Counted from the stretch's first letter, positions 1 through 8,928 are shown. The stretch is 64,000 nt of DNA from Hyphomicrobiales bacterium (GCA_900472675.1 UCJA01000015.1:186001-250000), one strand, 5' to 3'. A program made the numbers and translations. Notes: generated by a model from the letters alone, not told the origin.

Positions 1-645
1 GACGCGCTGGCTGCAGAACACGGGCTTGCCGCCATCCGTTTCGATTACTCCGGACACGGGGCATCCGGCGGCGCATTTCGCGACGGCACGATCTCGCGGT
101 GGCTGGAAGAGACGATCGCCGTTCTGCAGCACATCAAGCCGAAGCGCATCGTGCTGGTCGGGTCCTCGATGGGCGGATGGATCGCGCTGCGGCTTGTGCA
201 GGAGCTCTCAAAACAAAAGCGCTCGCCCAAGGTTCAGGCCATGGTCCTGATTGCACCCGCACCCGACTTTACCTTCGAGCTGATCGAACCGAAGCTGACC
301 GAAGCCGAGCGTCAGTCGCTGGCCGAGAGAGGCTATTTCGAGGAGCCGTCGGACTACAGTCCCGAGCCGAACATCTACACGCGCGCACTGATGGAGGACG
401 GGAGCCGAAACCGGGTGATGACCGGCATCATCGAGGCCGGATGCCCCATCCATATTCTCCAGGGCATGGCGGACCCGGATGTGCCGTTCGGTCACGCCCT
501 GAAGCTGGTGGAATTCCTGCCGGGAGACGACGTGGTGCTGACGCTGATCCGGGACGGCGACCACCGGCTGTCGCGGCCGCAGGACCTGGAAAAGCTGAAG
601 GCGGTTATTTCGGCATTAGTTCTTAATGATCAAAAATTGGGCTGA
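1..645 (+). CDS. alpha/beta hydrolase, 5' end outside the window
   Basis: The reading frame is open from base 1, so the N-terminus is missing; 214 residues are visible. It shows an alpha/beta hydrolase fold: an oxyanion-side segment DYSGHGASGG, a nucleophile elbow GSSMGG (Ser about residue 56 of the visible part), a late acidic residue in GMADPDVP and the catalytic His in GDGDHRLS. This gives a complete Ser-Asp-His triad. The layout resembles small ABHD10-like or serine aminopeptidase-like esterases. The substrate cannot be read from the sequence. The protein has no membrane segment in the visible part and is probably cytoplasmic. The gene stands alone, with a 120-base gap before the next gene. 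Confidence 0.85.
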   Translation, partial: DALAAEHGLAAIRFDYSGHGASGGAFRDGTISRWLEETIAVLQHIKPKRIVLVGSSMGGWIALRLVQELSKQKRSPKVQAMVLIAPAPDFTFELIEPKLTEAERQSLAERGYFEEPSDYSPEPNIYTRALMEDGSRNRVMTGIIEAGCPIHILQGMADPDVPFGHALKLVEFLPGDDVVLTLIRDGDHRLSRPQDLEKLKAVISALVLNDQKLG

Positions 646-730
646 TACTGAAATGCCGCAGTCTTAACCATATTCACAAACGCCATGTCTTAACAAAAGC
701 TGAACAATTGACTAACGGCACGTCCGGCCC

Positions 731-745
731 TTAACCTTTCGTTAG
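731..745. promoter_or_regulatory. possible CtrA-type site (TTAA-N7-TTAG)
   Basis: TTAA at 731-734 and TTAG at 742-745 are separated by 7 bases, one mismatch from the CtrA consensus TTAA-N7-TTAA known in alphaproteobacteria. The site lies about 20 bases before the ATG of the transglutaminase-like gene. Similar near-matches precede the TadD-like gene and cpaB. Binding is inferred only, and such a short motif can occur by chance. Confidence 0.25.
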
Positions 746-765
746 GATTTTAAGGGACGGGTCGA

Positions 766-1383
766 ATGAGAATAGCCTTTCTGGCACGGCGTCTTGCGGT
801 GGTCCTCCTGAGCACCCTCCTACCGGTGAGCGCGGCGATGCCCGCCGCGCGAACAATAGCCCCGTCCATGGTGACCGGCGCGATTACCTCGCAGCCCATC
901 GGCCATTATGATTTCTGCCAGCGCTATGCTGCCGAGTGCACCATCAAGAGCCGGTCGGCTCCGGCACCGCGGGTGACCGCACGAGGCTGGGAAGTGGTTC
1001 GCGAGATCAACCGCGCCGTCAACGCGCGCTATGTCGCCCGCACCGACATGGACGTCTACGGCCGGGAAGAGTTCTGGGAATATCCCACCGTCTACGCCGA
1101 TTGCGAGGACTTCGCGCTGGAGAAGCGCAAAGAACTGGCTGAAGCGGGCTTTGCCTATTCCGACCTGCTGATGACCGTGGTGCGCAAATCCGATGGTGAA
1201 GGCCATGCCGTGCTGACGCTGCGGACAGCCGAGGGCGACTTCGTTCTCGACAACCTGACGGACGAGGTGTTCGCCTGGTACGAGACGCCCTACACATTCC
1301 TGAAGCGCCAGGCGACCTTCAACACCGGCCGCTGGGTCACCATCGAAAACGGCCGCGATCTTCTGGTCGGCGCCCTGCGCTAG
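766..1383 (+). CDS. transglutaminase-like cysteine peptidase (BTLCP family)
   Basis: A 205-residue protein with an N-terminal signal peptide (basic MRIAFLARR, a hydrophobic core, and cleavage after about residue 28). The mature part matches bacterial transglutaminase-like cysteine proteinases (DUF920/PF06035). The catalytic triad is visible as Cys in ADCEDFAL, His in GEGHAVLT and Asp in FVLDNL. Family members are exported; in some bacteria they process large adhesins (LapG type), but no lapD or adhesin gene lies nearby, so that role is not assigned. The start is the first ATG after the purine-rich AAGGGACGG. A terminator follows at once. Confidence 0.9.
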   Translation: MRIAFLARRLAVVLLSTLLPVSAAMPAARTIAPSMVTGAITSQPIGHYDFCQRYAAECTIKSRSAPAPRVTARGWEVVREINRAVNARYVARTDMDVYGREEFWEYPTVYADCEDFALEKRKELAEAGFAYSDLLMTVVRKSDGEGHAVLTLRTAEGDFVLDNLTDEVFAWYETPYTFLKRQATFNTGRWVTIENGRDLLVGALR

Positions 1384-1410
1384 ACGTTTCGAGACGACGA
1401 TCAAAAAGCA

Positions 1411-1443
1411 AAGACCCGCCCTGCTTGCAGCGGCGGGTCTTTT
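1411..1443 (+). terminator. rho-independent terminator
   Basis: A 10-bp perfect stem (AAGACCCGCC at 1411-1420 with GGCGGGTCTT at 1432-1441) is followed by TTTCG. It lies 27 bases after the stop of the transglutaminase-like gene. Confidence 0.85.
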
Positions 1444-1548
1444 CGTTTGGGGAATTGATTGGGTGCCGGCCCTTCGCTTTAGGCTCAGGGCGTTCGAAGC
1501 TCAAAACGCTCCACTGGAGCGTTTTGCCGGCCTGGCGGCCGTCGCTTC

Positions 1549-2532
1549 TCACCCATTGCCGATGAGGATGCCGGCTGCCAGCACCAGACAGCCGCCGACC
1601 ACGACCTGGAAGACGGCCCGAACGAAGGGCGTTTCCATGTAGCGGTTCTGGATGAAGGCGATCGCCCATAGTTCGAAGAAGACGACAATGGCGGCAACGA
1701 TGGTCGCCGTCCAGAACTCCGGAATCAGGTAGGGAAGCGCGTGACCGAGGCCGCCGACCGTCGTCATAATACCGCAGGCGAGGCCGCGCTTGATCGGCGA
1801 GCCGCGTCCGGAAATCTTGCCATCGTCATGCGCGGCTTCGGTGAAGCCCATGGAAATGCCGGCGCCCACGGAAGCCGAGAGGCCGATCAGGAATGTCGAC
1901 CAGGTGTTCTGGGTGGCAAAGGCGGCCGCAAAGATCGGCGCCAGCGTCGAGACAGATCCATCCATCAGGCCGGCCAGGCCGGGCTGCACATAGGTCAGCA
2001 CGAACTGGCGGTGAGCGGCCGTGTGTTCCTCGGCCGCGACATCCTCCGTCACATGCTTGTCCGACAGCATGCGGGCGATGTCTTCATGCCCTTCTTCGGC
2101 AAGCGCCAGGTCGCCCAGAAGCTTGCGGGTCTGGGCGTCCGATACGCGCTTTGCGGCCTCGCGATAGAAACGCGCCGACTGGACTTCCATGGCCTCGGTC
2201 TCGGCCCGGATCGAGTCCAGCGTCAGATTGTTGCGCAGCCAATCAGGCTTGCGGTCATAGAAGCCGCGCACGTGCTCGCGCCGGATCAGCGGAATGCGTT
2301 CCCCGAACCGCGACCGGAAGATGTCGATCAGCGTATTCTTGTGGGCCTGCTCGACTTCCGCCATATCCTCGAAAACCTTTGCAGAACCGGGGTACTGAGC
2401 CCTCAGGTTGTCGGCATAGGCGAGGTAGATGCGTGCATCCTCCTCCTCCGAGGCAATCGCCAGCGCCAGGATCTCCTGTTCGCTCAGACTGTCGAAGGAT
2501 CGTTTCGAATTGGGCAGCAGCCGACCGAGCAT
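1549..2532 (-). CDS. mbfA: membrane-bound ferritin/iron exporter MbfA
   Basis: A 327-residue fusion. Residues about 15-165 form a rubrerythrin/ferritin-like helical domain rich in metal-ligand motifs (EEEDARIY, EVEQAH, EEGHED). Residues about 175-327 form a VIT1/CCC1-like membrane domain with several hydrophobic segments and the motif SVGAGISMGF. In Agrobacterium and Bradyrhizobium this architecture is MbfA, an inner-membrane iron exporter that protects against iron and peroxide stress and is repressed by Irr. The Irr-type palindrome just upstream (2556-2572) supports that identity and the chosen ATG. The gene is monocistronic on the minus strand. Confidence 0.93.
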   Translation of the reverse strand: MLGRLLPNSKRSFDSLSEQEILALAIASEEEDARIYLAYADNLRAQYPGSAKVFEDMAEVEQAHKNTLIDIFRSRFGERIPLIRREHVRGFYDRKPDWLRNNLTLDSIRAETEAMEVQSARFYREAAKRVSDAQTRKLLGDLALAEEGHEDIARMLSDKHVTEDVAAEEHTAAHRQFVLTYVQPGLAGLMDGSVSTLAPIFAAAFATQNTWSTFLIGLSASVGAGISMGFTEAAHDDGKISGRGSPIKRGLACGIMTTVGGLGHALPYLIPEFWTATIVAAIVVFFELWAIAFIQNRYMETPFVRAVFQVVVGGCLVLAAGILIGNG

Positions 2533-2555
2533 TGCAGTTTCCTTGAGTCTTTCTT

Positions 2556-2572
2556 GTTAGAACGGTTCTAAA
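2556..2572 (-). promoter_or_regulatory. Irr/ICE-type operator upstream of mbfA
   Basis: The plus strand reads GTTAGAACGGTTCTAAA. It contains a perfect inverted repeat (TTAGAAC / GTTCTAA around one base) and matches the rhizobial iron control element TTTAGAA-N3-TTCTAAA at all but one outer base. It lies 24-40 bases upstream of the mbfA ATG, where bound Irr would block transcription under low iron. Confidence 0.75.
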
Positions 2573-2724
2573 CTAATCCATCCGCTGGAGAGATCAAGTG
2601 CAGGGACGCCTCACCCGGCATGATTTCCGCAGCCCGGCGGCTGGCGCAATTTTTGGGCCTAACCTACGGCTTCCACGCAATCTTTAGCAATTTCCGCTTG
2701 CCGTTCGTGAAACGAAGGTTTTAA

Positions 2725-3873
<1,149 letters not shown>

Positions 3874-3880
3874 AGCCTGC

Positions 3881-3910
3881 GGCAAGCCCGGGTGGAGATC
3901 CGGGCTTGCC
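3881..3910 (+). terminator. strong hairpin after the TRAP receptor gene
   Basis: GGCAAGCCCGG (3881-3891) pairs perfectly with CCGGGCTTGCC (3900-3910) around an 8-base loop, 8 bases after the stop codon. There is no U-tract, so it may stabilise the mRNA end or act as a weak terminator. Confidence 0.6.
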
Positions 3911-4049
3911 AAGGGGCCGCACACACGGCACAAGGCGTGTATTGCTGCTTCGAATCTCCGGTGCCGCATCGGACGCGCGCCCAGCGCCTCTGATGCCCGT
4001 GCAAACCGGTGGATTTGGTGCTGCTGCCAAATAAGTTGGCTTCCCTTCA

Positions 4050-4077
4050 TTGCTTATCTATGATTTGCAGCTATATT
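4050..4077 (+). promoter_or_regulatory. candidate promoter of the cold-shock gene with long 5' leader
   Basis: TTGCTT (4050-4055), a 16-base spacer and TATATT (4072-4077) resemble a sigma-70 promoter in an unusually AT-rich patch. Initiation there would leave a leader of about 115 bases before the cold-shock ATG, as is common for csp mRNAs. The 3911-4198 interval contains no supported gene; a small GC-rich hairpin lies at about 4157-4175 near the ribosome site. Confidence 0.4.
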
Positions 4078-4198
4078 GGCCGCATCGAAGATTGGTTGCG
4101 ACCTTTGTCGACGCGCATGTTGCTCCGTCAGATTTCCTCTCAAATATCGATTACCCGGGCTGCAATTGCCAGCCCACGACCGATAGAAGGAAATCCCC

Positions 4199-4407
4199 AT
4201 GAGCACGGGCATCGTGAAATGGTTCAATGGCACCAAGGGCTTCGGCTTCATCCAGCCGGATGACGGCACGACCGATGTGTTTGTTCACGTCTCTGCCGTC
4301 GAGCGCGCTGGATTGGGTTCGCTGCAGGAAGGCCAGAAAATCTCCTACGAGATTGTTCGGACCGCAAGTCCGGCAAGGATTCAGCCGACAACCTTCGCGC
4401 CGAATAG
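4199..4407 (+). pseudogene. CspA-family cold-shock protein with apparent -1 frameshift near its C-terminus
   Basis: The N-terminal 54 residues are a textbook cold-shock domain: [17 protein letters not shown] (RNP1) and VFVHVSAVE (RNP2). After the codon for Arg54 (4358-4360) the frame departs from the family. Adding one base between 4360 and 4361 would restore the usual tail ([15 protein letters not shown]) and end at TAG 4405-4407, giving 69 residues, the normal length. Without the correction, translation runs to 4429 with an unrelated tail (76 residues). It could be a sequencing or assembly error, or a real recent mutation of one csp copy. Most of the nucleic-acid-binding surface is retained either way. 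The product would act as a single-stranded RNA/DNA chaperone. A terminator follows. Confidence 0.8.
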
Positions 4408-4468
4408 GGCATGTCATTCGCGCCGCTGACCACGGATGTACTGGCAGTGACGCTTGAACGACGGGAAG

Positions 4469-4494
4469 AGGTCGGGTCAGATCCCGGCCTTTTT
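4469..4494 (+). terminator. rho-independent terminator of the cold-shock gene
   Basis: AGGTCGGG (4469-4476) pairs with CCCGGCCT (4483-4490, one G-T pair) around a 6-base loop, followed directly by TTTT. Confidence 0.8.
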
Positions 4495-4533
4495 GCTTGA
4501 TGTGCGGCCAGCGGCCGATTTTAGGAGGAAGAG

Positions 4534-4827
4534 ATGAGCCCCCAGACTTATGTCGTTGGCGATTGGCTCGTCTTGAAAGCCGGCTTGACGCGAACAGCGG
4601 TTGGCGATCGCACCTGCCGTGTGGTAGGCCTGCTGCCGAACGCCGATCGCGGCGAACAGCAGTATCGGGTCCGGTTCGGAAACGAGAATTTTGAACGGCG
4701 TATCGTCGAAAGCGATATCGACCGAACAGAGACCGAGACAACGACGACCGAGATCACGGTCGATGTCGGATCAAAGACTCCCGGCGGGCCATGGCTCAAG
4801 CCCGGCAGCCTCCGCATCGGCAAATAA
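4534..4827 (+). CDS. hypothetical 97-residue protein
   Basis: The start is supported by a strong Shine-Dalgarno (AGGAGG, 6 bases before ATG). The small soluble protein has a beta-rich N-terminal half (VVGDWLVLKAG...CRVVGLLP...YRVRFGN) that could form an SH3-like barrel, then a Thr/Glu-rich linker and a C-terminal PGSLRIGK. It has no signal peptide or membrane segment. It sits between a cold-shock gene and rpsU, which suggests a link to translation or cold adaptation, but this is only context. I do not recognise a named family. Confidence 0.75.
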   Translation: MSPQTYVVGDWLVLKAGLTRTAVGDRTCRVVGLLPNADRGEQQYRVRFGNENFERRIVESDIDRTETETTTTEITVDVGSKTPGGPWLKPGSLRIGK

Positions 4828-4870
4828 CTAATTCGAGGAAGCGGGACTTCCCGCATGGAAAGGAAATAGC

Positions 4871-5116
4871 TTGCAGGTTCTGGTTAGAGATAACAACGTC
4901 GATCAGGCACTTCGGGTGCTCAAGAAGAAGATGCAGCGCGAAGGCCTCTTCCGCGAGATGAAGGCACGCAGCGCCTACGAAAAGCCTTCGGAAAAGCGCG
5001 CACGCGAGAAGGCTGAAGCCGTCCGCCGCTCGCGCAAGCTCGCTCGCAAGAAGATGCAGCGCGAAGGCCTGTTGCCCATGCCGAAGAAGGCAGTGGCACC
5101 GACCCGTAGCCGCTAG
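4871..5116 (+). CDS. rpsU: 30S ribosomal protein S21
   Basis: An 81-residue basic protein with the S21 signature [18 protein letters not shown], followed by [17 protein letters not shown]21 helps the 30S subunit engage mRNA during initiation. The start codon is TTG at 4871, because the conserved MQVLVRDNN terminus begins there; the upstream AAAGGAAA serves as ribosome site. The extended Lys/Arg-rich tail repeats the segment KKMQREGL, seen at about residues 18-26 and again near 58-66. It is the central gene of a small cluster with two short hypothetical proteins. Confidence 0.95.
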   Translation: MQVLVRDNNVDQALRVLKKKMQREGLFREMKARSAYEKPSEKRAREKAEAVRRSRKLARKKMQREGLLPMPKKAVAPTRSR

Positions 5117-5156
5117 CACTCGTACCGACTCTCCGGGAAACTCGAAGGAGGATGCC

Positions 5157-5369
5157 ATGACTGCTACCAAGGACGAATTCTTCAATCCCGCGAAGCTTTC
5201 CGCACGCGACAAAGCTGCCGTGACCGATCATACGGCACGCTCCATCATTGCCGCGGAAGCCGTGGAGCGGGAAAAGAAGACCGAGAAATTGAAGCTGCTC
5301 CGCATGGAGCGGGAGGTGGCCAAGCCCGCCGCACCCCGCGCCAAGGGCAAAAAGCCTTCGACCGACTAG
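5157..5369 (+). CDS. small hypothetical protein downstream of rpsU
   Basis: A 70-residue hydrophilic protein with a good ribosome site (GAAGGAGG) 7 bases before its ATG. The middle is a predicted charged helix (VEREKKTEKLKLLRMERE), and the Lys/Pro/Ala-rich tail looks disordered and nucleic-acid friendly. It lies 40 bases after rpsU with no terminator between, so it is probably co-transcribed. No named family was recognised. Confidence 0.75.
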   Translation: MTATKDEFFNPAKLSARDKAAVTDHTARSIIAAEAVEREKKTEKLKLLRMEREVAKPAAPRAKGKKPSTD

Positions 5370-5370
5370 T

Positions 5371-5408
5371 AAACCATAAGGCCCGGCATCGTCCGGGCCT
5401 TATGGTTT
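5371..5408. terminator. long bidirectional terminator
   Basis: AAACCATAAGGCCCGG (5371-5386) pairs perfectly over 16 bp with 5393-5408 around a 6-base loop, with TTTTC on the plus side and A-rich sequence on the other. It directly follows the stop of the preceding gene. Confidence 0.9.
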
Positions 5409-5470
5409 TCAACGCCAGGCCGCGGGAGGAACAGGCGCACAACGCGTGTTCCAACACTCTGCAAATGCAA

Positions 5471-5493
5471 AAGCCCCGCACGAGGCGGGGCTT
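5471..5493 (-). terminator. rho-independent terminator for the 5528-5701 gene
   Basis: AAGCCCCGC (5471-5479) pairs with GCGGGGCTT (5485-5493). On the minus strand the stem is followed by TTTTGCATTTGC. Confidence 0.8.
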
Positions 5494-5527
5494 CAATAAG
5501 CTCCGAATAGCCGGTTACGACGGAAGT

Positions 5528-5701
5528 CTAGTTGCTGCCGTCGTTCGGGCGCGCCTTGCCGCCGCCATCCTCACGCGTCGTCGCGGTCTTGGCATCCGGC
5601 TGCTGGCCGAGGGACGTGCCGCCAAGGTGGCCGCCGGCGCTGGTGCGTTCCACCTGCTGCTCGGCCTTCTTCTGGGTTTCCTGCGGGTCGCTCTTGCTCA
5701 T
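5528..5701 (-). CDS. small hydrophilic hypothetical protein
   Basis: A 57-residue polar protein starting MSKSDPQETQKK. This internal ATG is chosen over a longer upstream frame because AAAGGAG lies 6 bases before it and because the upstream extension looks non-coding. The composition (Gln, Lys, Glu, Gly, Asp, Asn; almost no hydrophobics) suggests an intrinsically disordered protein. It has its own terminator, so it is a single-gene unit. No family was recognised. Confidence 0.65.
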   Translation of the reverse strand: MSKSDPQETQKKAEQQVERTSAGGHLGGTSLGQQPDAKTATTREDGGGKARPNDGSN

Positions 5702-5844
5702 GATGGTCTCCTTTGCTTGGGGTGACTGAGGGGCTAACCCCGGTCTGCGGCCTAGGTTCCGCAAAATCCTTTCCCATCCAGACTTGACGTTCGTCATCCG
5801 TCACTCTATTTGGGAACGATCATTTCCTATTTGTGGCATCTATC

Positions 5845-6459
5845 ATGACCAGCAGCCAGCCCATCTCCCGCACGCCCGGGCGACCGCGAGAATTCGAGAT
5901 CGACGAGGCGCTCGACAAGGCGATCGTGGTGTTTTCCGAACGCGGCTACCACGGCACCTCCATTTCCGACCTCAAGGAGAGCATGGGGCTCGCGGCCGGA
6001 AGCCTTTACAAGGCGTTCAAGGACAAGAAGGCGATCTTCCTGGCCGCCTTCGACCGGTACAAGCAGGTGCGCAACGGCGTGCTGGACGGCGAGCTGGCGC
6101 TCGGCACCGACGGCCGCGACAAGGTGTTGCGCATGCTGCGGGTCTATGCCGACGCTTCGCTCGGCGAGGCTGGTCGGCGCGGCTGCCTGGTGGTTGGAAC
6201 AGCGGTCGAACTGGCTGCCTATGATGCCGAGGCCGCAGAGCGGGTGCATCGCTCCATGAGCCGGACCGAGGCGCAGTTGGAGGCGCTGATCCGCGAAGGC
6301 CAGAACGACGGGTCGATTGCCGCGGCCACGGATCCGCACGCCATCGCGCGCCTGCTGCTGTCGCTTGCCTATGGCATGCGGGTGCTGGGCAAGACGGGCC
6401 CTACCCGCGAACAGTCCTATTGCGTGGTGGATGCGGCGATGACGCTGCTGGACCGCTGA
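5845..6459 (+). CDS. TetR/AcrR-family transcriptional regulator
   Basis: About 204 residues. The N-terminal helix-turn-helix is typical of TetR: GRPREFEIDEALDKAIVVF, then GYHGTSISDLKESMGLAAGSLYKAFKDK. The C-terminal ligand domain contains GRRGCLVVGTAVELA, as in the AcrR/TetR_C_16-like branch. An in-frame GTG at 5833 is an alternative start; ATG 5845 is preferred, although neither has a strong ribosome site. It lies 76 bases upstream of an MFS exporter in the same direction and probably represses it in the absence of an inducer. Confidence 0.88.
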   Translation: MTSSQPISRTPGRPREFEIDEALDKAIVVFSERGYHGTSISDLKESMGLAAGSLYKAFKDKKAIFLAAFDRYKQVRNGVLDGELALGTDGRDKVLRMLRVYADASLGEAGRRGCLVVGTAVELAAYDAEAAERVHRSMSRTEAQLEALIREGQNDGSIAAATDPHAIARLLLSLAYGMRVLGKTGPTREQSYCVVDAAMTLLDR

Positions 6460-6535
6460 GGTCTCCTGTCGTCCGCGCCTGCTTCTCCGCCCTTCCCTTC
6501 CCTTCTTTTATCGCATCCTCTTTAGGAGTTCTTCC

Positions 6536-7738
6536 ATGACAAGCACAGCGGCTACGGCTGATCCGATGCCGTCTGCCATGTCTGCCGGCATGACATTCAT
6601 GATGGCGGCGGCCTGTGGGCTGATCGTCGCCAATCTCTATTACGCCCAGCCGCTGGCCGGCCCGATCGCGGCGGCTATCGGTCTTCCGGCGAGCGCCGCC
6701 GGGCTGATCGTCACCCTGACCCAGATCGGTTACGGGCTGGGTCTGCTGCTGATCGTGCCGCTCGGCGACCTGGTCGAGAACCGGCGGCTGATCCTGGTCA
6801 TGGTGGCGGCTTCCGCGATTGCGCTTCTGGGGGCTGCCATCTCCACCACGCCCGGTCCCTTCCTTGCCGCGTCGCTTGCCATCGGGCTTGCCTCGACAGC
6901 CGTGCAGATGATCGTTCCGCTTGCCGCAAGCCTTGCGCCCGACGCCGTGCGCGGACGGGTGGTCGGCAATGTCATGAGCGGCCTGATGATCGGCATCATG
7001 ATGGCGCGGCCGGTCGCGAGCTTCGTCGCCCGCTTCTCCTCGTGGCATCTGGTCTTCTTCCTGTCGTCCGGCGTGATGGTGCTGGTCGGGATCATGCTCG
7101 CCTACCGCCTGCCGAAGCGCCTGCCGCAGACGAGGCTGAGCTACGGCGCCCTGCTTGCCTCGATGGGCAAGCTCTACGCGAGCCAGCCGGTGCTGCGTCG
7201 CCGCGCCTGCTACCAGGCGTGCCAGTTCGCGAGTTTCAGTCTGTTCTGGACGGTGACGCCGCTGGTGCTGGCGGGCCCGGCCTTCCAGCTCACCCAGGCC
7301 GGCATCGCGCTGTTTGCCCTGGCGGGCGTCGCGGGTGCCATTGCCTCGCCGATTGCGGGACGGCTCGCTGACCGGGACCTCAGCCAGCCGGCCACACTGT
7401 TCGGCATATTGTCGGTCGCCGCCGCCTATGTCATCACGCACATCGCGCCCGAGGGCTCCACGCTTGCGCTGGCGCTGCTGACGATCGCCGCCATCCTGCT
7501 CGACTTCGGCGTCACCATGACGCTGGTGATCGGCCAGCGGGCGATCTTCGGGCTGGGGGCAGACCTGCGGTCCCGGCTGAACGGCCTCTTCATGGCGACC
7601 TTCTTCATCGGCGGTGCATTGGGGTCGGCCATTGGCGCCTGGGCCTTTGCGCAAGGCGGCTGGCTGCTCGCCTCCTCGCTCGGGGTCGCACTTCCCATCA
7701 TCGCGCTCGTCTATTCGCTGACGGAAAAGCGCGCCTGA
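6536..7738 (+). CDS. MFS transporter (drug/metabolite efflux type)
   Basis: A 400-residue inner-membrane protein with about twelve hydrophobic helices. The loop 2-3 motif GDLVENRR is the MFS signature, and a second cytoplasmic loop GRLADRDLS marks the C-terminal half. The sequence NLYYAQPLAGPIA near the N-terminus is typical of the AraJ/YnfM-like proton-coupled efflux group. The substrate is unknown. The ribosome site AGGAG precedes the ATG. Together with the TetR regulator it forms a regulator-exporter unit. Confidence 0.88.
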   Translation: MTSTAATADPMPSAMSAGMTFMMAAACGLIVANLYYAQPLAGPIAAAIGLPASAAGLIVTLTQIGYGLGLLLIVPLGDLVENRRLILVMVAASAIALLGAAISTTPGPFLAASLAIGLASTAVQMIVPLAASLAPDAVRGRVVGNVMSGLMIGIMMARPVASFVARFSSWHLVFFLSSGVMVLVGIMLAYRLPKRLPQTRLSYGALLASMGKLYASQPVLRRRACYQACQFASFSLFWTVTPLVLAGPAFQLTQAGIALFALAGVAGAIASPIAGRLADRDLSQPATLFGILSVAAAYVITHIAPEGSTLALALLTIAAILLDFGVTMTLVIGQRAIFGLGADLRSRLNGLFMATFFIGGALGSAIGAWAFAQGGWLLASSLGVALPIIALVYSLTEKRA

Positions 7739-7752
7739 AACCCCTCGCAAAC

Positions 7753-7796
7753 GACCTGGATCATGTTCGAGGCCGTCCTTGAACGTCATCCAGGTC
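7753..7796. repeat. 44-base near-perfect hairpin in an intergenic region
   Basis: GACCTGGAT (7753-7761) pairs with ATCCAGGTC (7788-7796), and inside it GTTCGAGG (7765-7772) pairs with CCTTGAAC (7777-7784, one G-T pair) around a 4-base loop. Only one opposed pair in the 3-base joint fails to match. There is no T-run on either side. It lies between the MFS stop and the next ATG, so it may be a transcript end, an RNA regulatory element or a palindromic repeat copy. Confidence 0.6.
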
Positions 7797-7851
7797 GATC
7801 CTGCCGCCACTTTCCCGCCAAGGTCGGCCATCGTTCACCACGGAGGCCACC

Positions 7852-8919
7852 ATGCGATCGACCCACATTCTTCTCGCCCTTTCCCTTCACACTATCGCCA
7901 CGCCGCTCCTCGCCGCCGACCCGGTCGGGATTGCCAAGATCAGCGTCGTCTCGCAGGACAATTCGCGGCCGCTTGCCGTCACCGTCTGGTACCCGGCAGC
8001 CGCCGCCGGGGCGCCGAGCCCGACCGCGCAGGACCGTATCTTCGAGATCCCCCCGGCCACCCGGGATGCGCCGATCCGCGCCGGCCGCTTCCCGCTTATC
8101 CTCCTGTCGCACGGCTCCGGTTCGCGGGCCGAGGGCATGGGCTGGATCGCCGCCGAGCTGGCACAGGCCGGCTTCATCGTCGCCGGACCCAATCACCCCG
8201 GCACGACAAGCGGCGATTCCACACCAGCGGCAACGCCGAAGATTTGGGAACGGACCTCTGACCTGTCCGCCGTCATCACCGCGCTTTCGATCGCACCGCA
8301 ATGGCGGGCATCGATCGATCCGGCGCATATCGGAGCTCTCGGCTTTTCGCTCGGCGGCAGCACGGTTCTGGAACTGGCGGGTGCCCGCCCCGATCTCTCG
8401 GCCTATATCCGCTATTGCCAGGACCATCCTCAAATGATGGACTGCCACTGGTTTGCGGGCGGTCGCGGCTATGCCGGCGGCGAGCAGGTCGCTGTCGAAC
8501 CCTTCGACCTCTCGAGCGTCGACAGGACCAAGTTCGAACAGTCCAACCGGGACCCACGGATCACTGCGGTCGTGGCCGTCGATCCGGGCCTTGCGACCGT
8601 GATCAAACCGGAAAGTCTCAAGGAGGTCACCACACCGCTGACCCTCATCAATCTGGGCAGTCGCGGCCAGGTCCCGATCGCCGTGCTGTCGGATCGATTG
8701 GCAACACAGATCGCCGGCGCGACCTATGCCCAGGTCGACGGATCCAACCATTTCAGCTTTCTGCCGGTCTGCAAGGCAGGGGCATCCGACTTTCTGAAAT
8801 CGGTCGGAGAGGAAGATCCGATCTGCGAGGACACTGCCCGACCGAGGGCTGATATTCACGCCGAGCTGGTGCGTATGATCACCCGCGCATTTAAGGCGAC
8901 CTTGTCGCCCGGCCAGTGA
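7852..8919 (+). CDS. secreted alpha/beta hydrolase, predicted dienelactone hydrolase family
   Basis: 355 residues with a signal peptide (MRSTHILLALSLHTIATPLLAAD). The hydrolase core shows LLSHGSGSRAEG (oxyanion region), a nucleophile elbow GFSLGG, and a late catalytic His in GSNHFSF. Length and layout match COG4188 predicted dienelactone hydrolases, which are periplasmic or lipid-associated esterases. An insertion with paired cysteines (YCQDHPQMMDCHW) and a late Cys pair suggest disulphides, consistent with export. The natural ester is unknown. It stands alone. Confidence 0.85.
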   Translation: MRSTHILLALSLHTIATPLLAADPVGIAKISVVSQDNSRPLAVTVWYPAAAAGAPSPTAQDRIFEIPPATRDAPIRAGRFPLILLSHGSGSRAEGMGWIAAELAQAGFIVAGPNHPGTTSGDSTPAATPKIWERTSDLSAVITALSIAPQWRASIDPAHIGALGFSLGGSTVLELAGARPDLSAYIRYCQDHPQMMDCHWFAGGRGYAGGEQVAVEPFDLSSVDRTKFEQSNRDPRITAVVAVDPGLATVIKPESLKEVTTPLTLINLGSRGQVPIAVLSDRLATQIAGATYAQVDGSNHFSFLPVCKAGASDFLKSVGEEDPICEDTARPRADIHAELVRMITRAFKATLSPGQ

Positions 8920-8928
8920 GCCCAAGCC

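Noticed and set aside
3911-4198. Riboswitch or small gene upstream of the cold-shock gene
   Set aside because: No conserved riboswitch motif was recognised, and short frames there have no ribosome site. A long csp leader is the simpler reading.
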